From NCBI RefSeq assembly GCF_017968885.1, contig NZ_CP072913.1, positions 1 through 64,000 of the forward strand: DNA of 64,000 nucleotides, in the 5' to 3' direction. The notes below the pieces were generated by a model. That model did not search any database, was not told the origin of the DNA, and saw only the letters and a list, made by a program, of their open reading frames with translations. This stretch comes from Pseudomonas sp. Tri1. GTDB lineage: Bacteria; Pseudomonadota; Gammaproteobacteria; Pseudomonadales; Pseudomonadaceae. Positions 11,999-21,341 of the stretch are shown in pieces (within the stretch, counting starts at the first letter, position 1; every line of letters begins with the position of its first letter). A program made the position numbers and the translations under genes.

Positions 11999-14046
11999 TC
12001 AACCCAGCACGGAAATGTCGGCAATATTGAGGAACAGGCTGCGCAGGCGTGCCAGCAATGCATAGCGATTCTTGCGAACGTCTTCGTTATCCGCATTCAC
12101 CATCACGGCTTCAAAGAACGCATCGACAGGCTCGCGCAGCGCTGCCAGGCGCGCCAGTGCTTCGGCATACTCGCGCTTTTCCATGAGCGGTTGCACCGAC
12201 GCATGGGCCTGTTGAATCGCCGAGTGGAGCGAAAACTCTGCAGCGTTATCAAAGTAACGTGCTTCCACAGCCTTGACCGAAGGCTCGGCCTTGCTCAGCA
12301 GGTTCGACACACGCTTGTTCACCGCCGCCAGCGCTGCCGCTTGCGGCAGTTGGCGGAAAGCCTGCACCGCTTGAACGCGCTGGTCGAAGTCCAGGGCCGA
12401 ACCCGGCTTCAGTGCTCGCACCGACAGATAGGTGGCGACGTCGACGCCTTCGTCTTCATAACGCGCACGCAGGCGGTCGAAGATGAATTCCAGCACCGTA
12501 TCGGCCAGGCCGGCAGCCTTGACCTTGCTGCCGAACGCATTGACGGCGAACGCCACGGCGTCGTTCAGGTCCAGGTCCAATTGCTTGTCGATCAGGATCC
12601 GCAGCACACCCAGCGCCGCGCGACGCAAGGCATACGGGTCTTTGCTGCCGGTGGGCAGCATGCCGATGCCGAAAATACCCACCAGAGTGTCGAGCTTGTC
12701 GGCGATAGCCACTGCCGCACCGGTCAGGGTGGTCGGCAGTTCAGCTCCGGCACCACGGGGCATGTACTGCTCGTTCAGCGCCAGGGCCACGTCTCGCGGC
12801 TCGCCGTCGTTGAGGGCGTAGTAGTAACCGGCGACACCTTGCATCTCCGGGAACTCACCGACCATTTCTGTGGCCAGGTCGCACTTGGACAGGATGCCGG
12901 CACGGGCCGCACGCTGGGCGTCGCCGCCGATGCGCGGAGCGATGAACGCCGCCAGTTTCGACACGCGCTCGGCCTTGTCGTAGACACTGCCGAGTTTTTC
13001 CTGGAACACCACGTTTTGCAGGCGTTCGTTGAAGCTTGCCAGCGGCTGTTTCTTGTCTTGCTTGAAGAAGAACTCGGCATCGGTCAGGCGCGGGCGAACG
13101 ACTTTCTCGTTACCGGCGATGATCTGCTGTGGGTCCTTGCTTTCGATGTTGGCCACCGTGATGAAGCGCGGCAGCAACTTGCCTTCGGCGTCCAGCAGGC
13201 AGAAGTACTTCTGGTTGTCCTGCATGGTGGTGATCAGCGCTTCCTGCGGCACTTCAAGGAAACGTTCCTCGAACGAGCACACCAGCGGCACCGGCCACTC
13301 CACCAACGCGGTCACTTCGTCCAACAGGCTTGGCGGCACGATGGCGGTGCCTTCCTGCAGGGTGGCCAGCTCTTCGGTGCGTTTGCTGATCAGCTCGCGG
13401 CGTTCGTTGGCATCGGCCAGTACGTAGGCGGCACGCAGGTCGTCCAGGTAGTTGGCCGGTGAGGTGATGCGCACGCTCTGCGGATGATGGAAGCGGTGAC
13501 CGCGGGAATCGCGACCGGCTTTCTGGGCCAGGATCGTGCAGTCGATGACCTGGTCACCGAGCAGCATCACCAGCCATTGGGTCGGACGCACGAACTCTTC
13601 CTTGCGTGCAGCCCAGCGCATGCGCTTGGGAATCGGCAAGTCATTGAGGGAGTCTTCGACGATGGTCGGCAGCAGGCTGGCGGTCGGCTTGCCCTTGATG
13701 CTCTGGCTGTAGCGCAGCTTCGGGCCGCTCTGGTCGATTTCGCTCAGGTCTACGCCACACTTCTTGGCGAAACCGAGGGCGGCTTGGGTCGGGTTGCCGT
13801 CGGCGTCGAACGCAGCCTGGCGTGGCGGGCCGTCGAGGTTGATGCTGCGGTCCGGTTGTTGGGTCGCCAGGGCGGTGATCAGCACGGCCAAGCGGCGCGG
13901 CGCGGCGTAGACGTGCTTGGCTTCGAAGTTCAGGCCAGCGGCTTGCAGGCCTTTCTCGATACCAGCCAGGAACGCATCAGCCAGGGTGTTCAGGGCTTTG
14001 GGTGGCAGTTCTTCGGTGCCCAGTTCAACCAGAAAATCTTGAGCAC

Positions 14047-14050
<4 letters not shown>
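11999..14050 (-). CDS. glyS: Glycyl-tRNA synthetase beta subunit
   Basis: The beta subunit of the bacterial alpha2-beta2 glycyl-tRNA synthetase, which binds tRNA-Gly and contributes to its recognition. The 683-residue length is normal. The N-terminus ([20 protein letters not shown]) and [19 protein letters not shown] are family hallmarks. Its start overlaps the glyQ stop by 4 bp (ATGA), so the two subunits are translationally coupled. Confidence 0.97.
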
Positions 14051-15000
<950 letters not shown>

Positions 15001-15081
15001 GAAATTCACCTGTTTCTTGGGCTGCGATTTAAAGAGCGGGAGTATACCCGATTCGTTCGTGCGCACGCCCCCTGGAGCCTT

Positions 15082-15639
15082 ATGCCACGCTGCTTTTGGT
15101 GTTCCGAAGATCCTTTGTACATGGCTTATCACGACCAGGAGTGGGGCACGCCGCTGCGCGATGCGCAGGGTTTGTTCGAGTTGCTTTTGCTCGAAGGGTT
15201 CCAGGCCGGGCTGTCCTGGATCACCGTTTTGCGCAAACGTGAGCACTACCGGGAAGTGTTGTACGGCTTTGATGTGCAGCGCGTGGCGCAGATGAGCGAC
15301 GCCGAAATCGAAGACCTGATGCTCGACCCCGGCATCATCCGCAACCGTCTCAAGCTCAAGGCCGCCCGGCGCAACGCCCAAGCCTGGCTGGCCCTGGAAG
15401 ATCCGGTGGCGTTCCTCTGGTCGTTCGTCGGTGACAAACCCATCATCAACCATTTCAAGGACCGCACCGAAGTGCCGGCCATCACGCCCGAAGCCCTGGC
15501 GATGAGCAAAGGCCTGAAAAAAGCCGGCTTCACTTTCGTCGGCCCGACCATTTGCTACGCCTTGATGCAGGCCTCGGGGATGGTCATGGACCACACCCAG
15601 GACTGCGACCGCTACGCCGAGCTGGCAAACGGCGGTTAG
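15082..15639 (+). CDS. tag: 3-methyladenine DNA glycosylase I
   Basis: Tag excises 3-methyladenine from alkylated DNA to start base-excision repair. The 185-residue protein begins [18 protein letters not shown]. The zinc ligands known for the family are present: Cys4, His17, and a C-terminal His...Cys pair in DHTQDCDRY. The conserved [15 protein letters not shown] helix carries the catalytic-site Glu/Trp region. The ATG at 15082 follows TGGAG. It is divergent from glyQ, with an 81-bp shared promoter gap. Confidence 0.95.
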   Translation: MPRCFWCSEDPLYMAYHDQEWGTPLRDAQGLFELLLLEGFQAGLSWITVLRKREHYREVLYGFDVQRVAQMSDAEIEDLMLDPGIIRNRLKLKAARRNAQAWLALEDPVAFLWSFVGDKPIINHFKDRTEVPAITPEALAMSKGLKKAGFTFVGPTICYALMQASGMVMDHTQDCDRYAELANGG

Positions 15640-15681
15640 AATAGCCGGCTCGCAACACGGCCCATACATTCAGGAGTGACC

Positions 15682-15690
15682 TGTGGATAA
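15682..15690 (-). promoter_or_regulatory. Perfect DnaA box overlapping the lpxL start
   Basis: TGTGGATAA includes the GTG start codon of the acyltransferase gene. If DnaA binds here it could affect transcription of this gene, but that is inference. Confidence 0.45.
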
Positions 15691-16570
15691 GTTGAAAGGC
15701 GCCTTGCTGGTCGGCGCTCTGCGGTTGTTTGCGCTGCTGCCCTGGCGCGCGGTGCAAGCGGTGGGCTCGGCCATTGGCTGGTTCATGTGGAAACTGCCCA
15801 ACCGCTCCCGCGATGTGGTGCGGATCAACCTCGCCAAATGTTTTCCCGAGATGGACCCTGCCGAGCGCGAGCGCCTGGTGGGCCAAAGCCTCAAGGACAT
15901 CGGCAAATCCCTGACCGAAAGCGCCTGCGCCTGGATCTGGCCGGCCCAGCGCTCCATCGAACTGGTGCGTGAAGTCGAAGGCCTGGAAGTATTAAAAGAA
16001 GCGCTGGCCTCCGGTAAAGGCGTGGTGGGCATCACCAGCCACCTGGGCAACTGGGAAGTGCTCAACCACTTCTATTGCAGTCAGTGCAAGCCGATCATTT
16101 TCTACCGTCCGCCCAAGCTCAAGGCGGTGGATGACCTGCTGCGCAAACAGCGCGTGCAACTGGGCAACAAAGTCGCCGCGTCGACCAAAGAAGGCATCCT
16201 CAGCGTCATCAAGGAAGTGCGCAAGGGCGGTCAAGTGGGCATCCCCGCCGACCCGGAACCGGCCGAATCCGCCGGCATCTTCGTGCCCTTCTTCGCCACC
16301 CAGGCCCTGACCAGCAAGTTTGTGCCGAACATGCTCGCCGGCGGCAAAGCGGTCGGCGTCTTCCTTCACGCCCTGCGCCTACCGGACGGCTCCGGCTACA
16401 AAGTCATCCTCGAAGCCGCCCCGGACGCGATGTACAGCACCGACACCGAAACCGCCTGCGCCGCCATGAGCCAAGTGGTGGAGCGCTATGTGCGGGCCTA
16501 CCCGAGCCAGTACATGTGGAGCATGAAACGCTTCAAGAAACGCCCGCCGGGTGAGGCGCGGTGGTATTGA
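15683..16570 (+). CDS. lpxL: Lipid A secondary acyltransferase (LpxL/HtrB family)
   Basis: It adds a secondary acyl chain (lauroyl type) to lipid A at the inner membrane. The 295-residue protein has an N-terminal hydrophobic helix and the catalytic motif SHLGNWE (about 113-119). The remaining conserved blocks are IIFYRPPKL, GQVGIPADPEP, and a C-terminal YMWSMKRFKKRP. The start is GTG at 15683 after AGGAGTGACCT. Pseudomonads have two such enzymes with different positional specificity; sequence alone does not tell which this is. In other pseudomonads the next gene is usually trkA; here it is not. Confidence 0.93.
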   Translation: MDKLKGALLVGALRLFALLPWRAVQAVGSAIGWFMWKLPNRSRDVVRINLAKCFPEMDPAERERLVGQSLKDIGKSLTESACAWIWPAQRSIELVREVEGLEVLKEALASGKGVVGITSHLGNWEVLNHFYCSQCKPIIFYRPPKLKAVDDLLRKQRVQLGNKVAASTKEGILSVIKEVRKGGQVGIPADPEPAESAGIFVPFFATQALTSKFVPNMLAGGKAVGVFLHALRLPDGSGYKVILEAAPDAMYSTDTETACAAMSQVVERYVRAYPSQYMWSMKRFKKRPPGEARWY

Positions 16571-16642
16571 AGGCCTGTTGCTTCATATGAGCGACACTGG
16601 GATTTGTGGGAATGCAGGATCTGTGAACACCCAGGAACCCAT

Positions 16643-16800
16643 GTGGGAGCCGAGCTTGCTCGCGATGACGGCGGCACATTCAACGTCGATGCAAGCAGAC
16701 CCACCGCTATCGCGAGCAAGCTCGCTCCCAAAGTTTTTCCGGGCTGTTCACAGACATTGTATTCATCACAAATCCCTGTGGGAGCGAGCTTGCTCGCGAT
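16643..16800. repeat. Cluster of three REP palindromes
   Basis: Units at 16643-16666 (+, one extra C), 16709-16730 (-) and 16777-16800 (+), all versions of GTGGGAGCGAGCTTGCTCGCGAT. The first two form an inverted pair (REPIN-like) and the third is a singlet. They fill most of the gap between lpxL and the next gene. Confidence 0.9.
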
Positions 16801-16916
16801 AGCGCCCTAACAGCCGCCACATAACAAACTGACTTCCCCCCACGCCATCTCCTCTCCTAAAGCTCAGTCCCCAGCTGTCGATAACCCGATGTATCCGCCA
16901 ATCATGGACCGATGAA

Positions 16917-17642
16917 ATGGAACTCTCCCTTAGCGCTGCCTCTGTCTCTCCTGCCAACACCAACCTCACCCGTTCCGACCAGAAGCTGGTGACCAATCCT
17001 CCAGCGGACTCCGTAAAGCAGTTGGCAAGCGCCGGCCCAGCAGCTATCTACCACCCCAGCGAAGAACCCCAAATCATGGTGGAATCGCCAGTGGTCATCG
17101 AAACCTGGATCGGTCGCTCCCAATCGCCAGATTTCCTTCGATTTGCTGCGATCACCGAGAGCGCGAAAAATACTCTGAAAAGCTCTTTCGAGACGTTCCA
17201 GACAACGCTCTCGGCCACCCATCCGGATTTGGCCGGCAAGAAATACGGCTTCACCGTCGAGGCCGATGGCAAGCTCAAGGTGCTCAACACCGCCGGCCAG
17301 CTCAGCAGCTCGGACACCCAGCGGTTGACCGATCTGCTCAATGAATCCACTGATCTGAAAGCCGCCGCCGTGGCATTCCGCGATGCTTCTATCGACATGG
17401 TGGACGCCGACTCGCCCTGGTCCGGCAGCTACCTGGGCCGCTACAACCTGACCAAGGAAAACTTCGCTAACACCATCGACCTGGCGCCGATGCTCAAGCG
17501 CCCCGGCTCGGTACCGCCCCAGGAGTTTTCGGACGGGTTGTTCTTCAACCAGCTGGCATACAAAGGCGAACTCGCGACGCGAGAGACGGAAGCGGCGATG
17601 TTTGAACGGCGTGCAGCCCAGCGATTCAGCGCGCAGGCCTGA
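16917..17642 (+). CDS. Uncharacterised 241-residue protein
   Basis: I do not recognise this protein. It has no signal peptide and no membrane segment. Residues 1-50 are rich in Ser, Ala, Asn, Thr and Pro, a composition also seen in type III secretion signals. The middle has KKYGFTVEADGKLKVLNTAGQLSSSDTQRL, which looks like a small beta-hairpin followed by a helix. The C-terminus (ETEAAMFERRAAQRFSAQA) is helical and charged. There is no cysteine. Third-position GC is high and like the neighbours, so it is probably a real gene. No strong ribosome binding site precedes the ATG. REP elements flank it on both sides. Confidence 0.75.
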   Translation: MELSLSAASVSPANTNLTRSDQKLVTNPPADSVKQLASAGPAAIYHPSEEPQIMVESPVVIETWIGRSQSPDFLRFAAITESAKNTLKSSFETFQTTLSATHPDLAGKKYGFTVEADGKLKVLNTAGQLSSSDTQRLTDLLNESTDLKAAAVAFRDASIDMVDADSPWSGSYLGRYNLTKENFANTIDLAPMLKRPGSVPPQEFSDGLFFNQLAYKGELATRETEAAMFERRAAQRFSAQA

Positions 17643-17647
17643 AAACC

Positions 17648-17670
17648 TGTGGGAGCGAGCCTGCTCGCGA
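17648..17670 (+). repeat. Single REP palindrome
   Basis: TGTGGGAGCGAGCCTGCTCGCGA, 5 bp after the preceding stop codon; it may act as the transcript end. Confidence 0.85.
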
Positions 17671-17696
17671 AGAAGCCGGCACATTCGCATGAATGC

Positions 17697-17753
17697 CGGT
17701 TGGAGCTTGTCGATCCGGATGGCTATGAACTGGCCGTGTGGTCGGCTTCCTGA
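17697..17753 (+). pseudogene. Possible remnant of a glyoxalase/VOC-family gene
   Basis: One frame reads RLELVDPDGYELAVWSAS and then a stop. This resembles the C-terminal strand of vicinal-oxygen-chelate (glyoxalase/bleomycin-resistance) proteins, where DPDG...E is conserved. No start or upstream domain is present because a REP element lies just before it. It may be a decayed gene end left by a rearrangement, or chance. Confidence 0.3.
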
Positions 17754-17915
17754 TGGTCAATTGATCACAAAGAGGCGCAAAACCTCAATCGTGTCCATGA
17801 TTAAGGGCCTGCGATCGGCGACGTTGGCATGACAAGGTCATCTCTTAGCCCGTCGGATGACTGTCCAGCCAGCCATATCGCACTTCCTCTGGTTCATTAA
17901 TCAAGGAGTCCCCTC

Positions 17916-18704
17916 ATGAAAATCGACTTCACCGGACGTCACGTCCTGGTCACTGGCTCCACCAGCGGTATCGGTTTTGCCACAGCCAAAGGCTTCCTCG
18001 AAGCTGGCGCCAACGTGGTCATCAACGGTCGCAGCGAGAGCAGCGTGGAGGACGCGTTGCAGCGCTTGGGCGCCCTTGCTTCAAGGGCTGATGGCTTTGT
18101 TGGCGATCTCAGCAACGCGTCTGGCTGCCAGGCTCTGATCGCCAAGTACCCACGCTTCGATATCGTCATCAACAACCTGGGCATTTTCAAACTGGAAGAC
18201 TTTTTCGAAACGCCGGACAGCGAATGGCAGCGCTTCTTCGAAACCAACGTGATGTCGGGTGTGCGGGTTTCCAGGGCCTACGCGCCGGGCATGGTCGAGC
18301 GCGGTTGGGGGCGGATTGTGTTTGTCTCGTCGGAATCGGGCGTGAACATCCCCGCGGACATGATCCACTACGGCTTCACCAAGACCGCCCAGCTTTCAAT
18401 CGCTCGCGGCCTGGCCAAGCGTCTCGCCGGCACGGGGGTGACGGTGAACTCGGTGCTGCCCGGGCCGACGCTTTCCGAAGGTGTTGCCCAGATGCTCCAG
18501 GCAGACGTCGAGCGCACGGGGGACAGTCTGGAAAAGGTGGCAGCGGATTTCGTCAATCAGCACCGCAGTACCTCGATCATCCAGCGCGCGGCGCGTGTCG
18601 AGGAAGTCGCCAACATGATCATCTATGCCAGCTCGGAACAAGCCTCGGCCACCACGGGAGCGGCGCTGCGTGTTGATGGTGGTGTAGTGGATAGCATCGT
18701 TTAG
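17916..18704 (+). CDS. SDR-family NAD(P)-dependent oxidoreductase
   Basis: A classical short-chain dehydrogenase/reductase of 262 residues; the substrate is unknown. The cofactor motif is TGSTSGIG (about 14-21), NNLG stands in for the usual NNAG, the catalytic Ser is in VSSESG, and the active-site Tyr/Lys pair is YGFTK. The C-terminus ends in the usual GAALRVDGGVVDSIV. The ATG follows AAGGAG. It is a single-gene unit ended by a strong terminator. Confidence 0.92.
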   Translation: MKIDFTGRHVLVTGSTSGIGFATAKGFLEAGANVVINGRSESSVEDALQRLGALASRADGFVGDLSNASGCQALIAKYPRFDIVINNLGIFKLEDFFETPDSEWQRFFETNVMSGVRVSRAYAPGMVERGWGRIVFVSSESGVNIPADMIHYGFTKTAQLSIARGLAKRLAGTGVTVNSVLPGPTLSEGVAQMLQADVERTGDSLEKVAADFVNQHRSTSIIQRAARVEEVANMIIYASSEQASATTGAALRVDGGVVDSIV

Positions 18705-18722
18705 GATCTTATGACGCGTTGC

Positions 18723-18764
18723 AAAAACGCCGCTTCCTCATGAGAGATAAGCGGCGTTTTTTCT
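18723..18764 (+). terminator. Terminator after the SDR gene
   Basis: AAAACGCCGCTT pairs with AAGCGGCGTTTT and is followed by TTCTTTT. It can work for both convergent genes. Confidence 0.9.
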
Positions 18765-18817
18765 TTTGGAAGCAGCATGGGTTGATTCGACCGGCTTTGG
18801 AGTGGTGAAGGGATTGT

Positions 18818-19225
18818 TCAGCCCACCCTGTTTTCCATCAGGCGATCAGAACCGCCTTCGGCTACGCGGTTTTCGATCAAGCGATCGGAGCCTCCTTCAG
18901 TGACGCGGTTTTCGATGAGTCGATCCGAGCCGCCTTCGGCTACGCGGTTTTCGATCAAGCGATCGGAGCCGCCTTCAGCGACGCGGTTTTCGATGAGTCG
19001 ATCCGAGCCGCCTTCGGCTACGCGGTTTTCGATCAAGCGATCGGAGCCGCCTTCGGCGACACGGTTTTCGATGAGTCGATCCGAGCCCCCTTCGGCTACA
19101 CGGCTCTCGATCAGGCGATCCGAACCGCCCTCAGCGAACGTAGGTTGAACAAAAGAAGTTGCGAACGCATTGCCGAGCGACAGAGCCAGAAGCGAGCCAA
19201 CGAGAGTTTTGCTGAAAGTGTTCAT
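18818..19225 (-). CDS. Secreted tandem-repeat protein, EGGSDRLIENR repeats
   Basis: 135 residues: a clear signal peptide (MNTFSKTLVGSLLALSLGNAFA) and then eight copies of a 13-residue unit, consensus VAEGGSDRLIENR. Copy 1 has ES for EN, copy 7 has VT and copy 8 has LM, so divergence sits mainly at the ends. The mature protein is almost nothing but repeat, strongly charged, without cysteine. I know no function for it. Its start is 33 bp downstream of ohr on the same strand, so it is probably co-transcribed with the peroxide-resistance gene. The repeat DNA is described separately. Confidence 0.85.
   Translation of the reverse strand: MNTFSKTLVGSLLALSLGNAFATSFVQPTFAEGGSDRLIESRVAEGGSDRLIENRVAEGGSDRLIENRVAEGGSDRLIENRVAEGGSDRLIENRVAEGGSDRLIENRVTEGGSDRLIENRVAEGGSDRLMENRVG
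18824..19141. repeat. 39-bp tandem repeat, eight units, alternating in codon use
   Basis: Eight in-frame 39-bp units encode the VAEGGSDRLIENR repeats. The inner units alternate between two synonymous versions, recognisable on the + strand by TTCGATCAAGCGATCGGA and TTCGATGAGTCGATCCGA. The true amplification unit is therefore 78 bp. Confidence 0.9.
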
Positions 19226-19258
19226 GTCCTGATCCTTTTTATTCGTGGATGAAGTGAG

Positions 19259-19678
19259 TTAGACGGTGACGTGCAAACGGACGTCGACGTTGCCGCGTGT
19301 CGCGTTGGAGTACGGGCAAACCTGGTGGGCCGCGTCGACCAGCGCTTGAGCATCGGCTTGATCCAGACCTGGCAGGTCGATGTGCAGGTCGATGTCCAGA
19401 CCGAAACCACCAGGGATCTGGCCGATGCCGACGTGTGCCGTGATCGAGGCGTCAGCAGGGATGCTGCGTTTGCTCTGGCTGGCGACAAACTTCAATGCGC
19501 CGATGAAGCAGGCCGAGTAGCCAGCTGCGAACAACTGCTCAGGGTTGGTGGCTTCACCACCAGCGCCGCCCAAGGCTTTTGGAGTGGCCAGTTTCACGTC
19601 GAGAATCTTGTCGCTGGAAACAGCACGGCCATCACGGCCACCGGTGGAGGTTGCGACTGCGGTATAGAGAACGTTCAT
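19259..19678 (-). CDS. ohr: Organic hydroperoxide resistance protein Ohr
   Basis: A thiol peroxidase of the Ohr/OsmC family that detoxifies organic hydroperoxides in the cytoplasm. The 139-residue length is standard. Both catalytic cysteines are present: Cys57 in YSACFIGAL and Cys121 in VCPYSNAT. Arg18 lies in the GRDGR segment and the Glu of the ATNPEQLF helix is present. The repeat-protein gene follows 33 bp downstream. No ohrR (MarR-type regulator) lies beside it, although inverted repeats in the promoter region suggest repressor control. Confidence 0.95.
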   Translation of the reverse strand: MNVLYTAVATSTGGRDGRAVSSDKILDVKLATPKALGGAGGEATNPEQLFAAGYSACFIGALKFVASQSKRSIPADASITAHVGIGQIPGGFGLDIDLHIDLPGLDQADAQALVDAAHQVCPYSNATRGNVDVRLHVTV

Positions 19679-19721
19679 GGTATTTCCTCTCTTGCTGATG
19701 GTCTGATCGAGTTTGTTTTGG

Positions 19722-19787
19722 TTTGCGCTAAATGTTTGCGCGCTAACCAGTTGTGATAAAGTTAACGGACAAATAGTTAGTGCGCAA
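19722..19787 (-). promoter_or_regulatory. Candidate repressor sites in the ohr promoter
   Basis: Three related motifs: TTTGCGCTAA (19722-19731), TTTGCGCGCTAAC (19735-19747) and its near-perfect inverse GTTAGTGCGCAA (19776-19787). They surround an AT-rich promoter region 45-110 bp upstream of ohr. OhrR is the obvious candidate ligand but is not encoded here. Confidence 0.5.
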
Positions 19788-20011
19788 GATAAATTTTTGG
19801 AAATTTACCGATTAAGATTTAACTAATTGATATAAAAGGAAATTTATTTTTAGGCGTCGGAATGCTGCCAACCAGCGTGGGCCGCGCGGTGAGCCAAGGG
19901 GAAGGAGGTGCTAGGGGATCAGCAGGGGCAGCGCAGTTGCTGCCCTCGGGGGAGAGGGTGTTCACCAGCAGGTGATGGGGTTCTCGATCATTTCCATGAA
20001 CGTGGGGGCGA

Positions 20012-21160
20012 TCAAATTCCGACTGATGATGCAAAGCCCGCGACAGCCACTCGATTACGCCCCAACGCCTTCGCTCGATACAGGGCTTTATCTGCATCGT
20101 TCATCAAGCTGTGAAGGTCCTTATTGCAGGCCTCCGTAGACGCGACGCCGAGGCTGGCGGTTATGCAATGAACAGGTTCGATGATCAGCCCCGCAATCGT
20201 ATCGACGAGCCGTTCTGCAATCTGGGTGGCGACTTCGATGGAGGTGTTGGGCAGCAGAATGGCGAATTCTTCACCACCTAGGCGGCCATGGATGTCCGTT
20301 GCCCGAAACGACGAACTGATGACCTCTCCCATTTGGCGCAAAACCTGATCCCCGACCTGATGGCCATAGGTGTCGTTGATGTGCTTGAAGTGATCCATGT
20401 CCAACATGACCGCACATAACCCTTGCCGCTTGGCCTTACATTCGTTGTAAAGCTGCTGGGCATGCTCGAAGAAAGCCCGCCGACTCTTCAAACCGGTCAG
20501 CTCATCGGTTTGAGCGGCGCGGGTTGAAATGCTGTTCGCCTGTTCCATTTCACGGGTGAGTCGGAAGGCGGTTTCCAGTGCCTGGGACATTTTGTGCGTA
20601 GCGCGGGCAGCAAATGCCGCGAACACCAAAATCGAGAGGGCCATGCCGACTTGGATCGGGGATGGTTGAAACAGCAGCCAGGCGGTGCACGGCAACAGCA
20701 CCAAGCCGATGGAGACGAGTGTCATATCACGGTAGGCCGAGTAGCACGACACCGCGCTGACAGACATCCCGACAGCAAAGAGCATGACCAGTGCCTGCGT
20801 CAAAAGATCGTCTGCCGGCATGACAGCCAATGCGCCTCCCCCCCAGATGCTGGCGGACGACACCAGCGTGATCCAGTACTTGCGCTCCCAATGTTGAGGC
20901 GTGCGCTGACTTTCGTCGCTGCGGAAATAGGCCATAAATAACGCGATACGCAACAACGTCGAAGCGGTCAGGATGGCCAGCCACCAAAGAATGACGCTGT
21001 GCTCAAACCGATCCCAGCATAGCCAACTCAGCATGATGGCCGCGAGGTAACTACCGAAAACCGCAGAAACGGATTGGCGAAACAGTTGCTGCAAGCGGTC
21101 AGTTCGCACTTGCTCGGCTATTACAAAATCCTGGCCATTGCGCAATCTTGGGCCATCCAT
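20012..21160 (-). CDS. Membrane-bound diguanylate cyclase (GGDEF)
   Basis: It should make cyclic di-GMP from two GTP. The 382-residue protein has about five or six hydrophobic segments in residues 30-190 and a C-terminal GGDEF domain with an intact active site, GGEEF, in RLGGEEFAILLP. An RxxD inhibitory site (RATD) sits five residues upstream, so product inhibition is likely. I chose the ATG at 21160 (MDGPRLRNG), which has AGGTGG about 6 nt upstream; a longer reading adds nine residues. The 19788-20011 gap before its end holds no gene. Its input signal is unknown. Confidence 0.9.
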   Translation of the reverse strand: MDGPRLRNGQDFVIAEQVRTDRLQQLFRQSVSAVFGSYLAAIMLSWLCWDRFEHSVILWWLAILTASTLLRIALFMAYFRSDESQRTPQHWERKYWITLVSSASIWGGGALAVMPADDLLTQALVMLFAVGMSVSAVSCYSAYRDMTLVSIGLVLLPCTAWLLFQPSPIQVGMALSILVFAAFAARATHKMSQALETAFRLTREMEQANSISTRAAQTDELTGLKSRRAFFEHAQQLYNECKAKRQGLCAVMLDMDHFKHINDTYGHQVGDQVLRQMGEVISSSFRATDIHGRLGGEEFAILLPNTSIEVATQIAERLVDTIAGLIIEPVHCITASLGVASTEACNKDLHSLMNDADKALYRAKALGRNRVAVAGFASSVGI

Positions 21161-21283
21161 TTGAACCACCTGGTTATAACGCAACAAAAAAACGATTGTG
21201 GCACCCTGCCATTAGCGCAAACAACTGAATTACGCTCTTGGCTCCAACCAGATCCCGATATCTCCACTGAAATTGAACCCCGT

Positions 21284-21307
21284 GGTGAGGGAGCTTGCTC
21301 TCGCGGG
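21284..21307 (+). repeat. Degenerate REP-like element
   Basis: GTGAGGGAGCTTGCTCTCGCGG resembles a REP with substitutions. It lies in the gap between the diguanylate cyclase start and the TetR gene end. Confidence 0.5.
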
Positions 21308-21341
21308 CATTGCGCATCTTCTGTTTACAAGAAATAAGCAA

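Noticed and set aside
11951..13462. 503-residue open frame antisense to glyS
   Set aside because: Shadow frame; the glyS call is unambiguous.
18824..19141. CRISPR array
   Set aside because: The 39-bp repeats are contiguous, in frame and without spacers; they encode a repeat protein.
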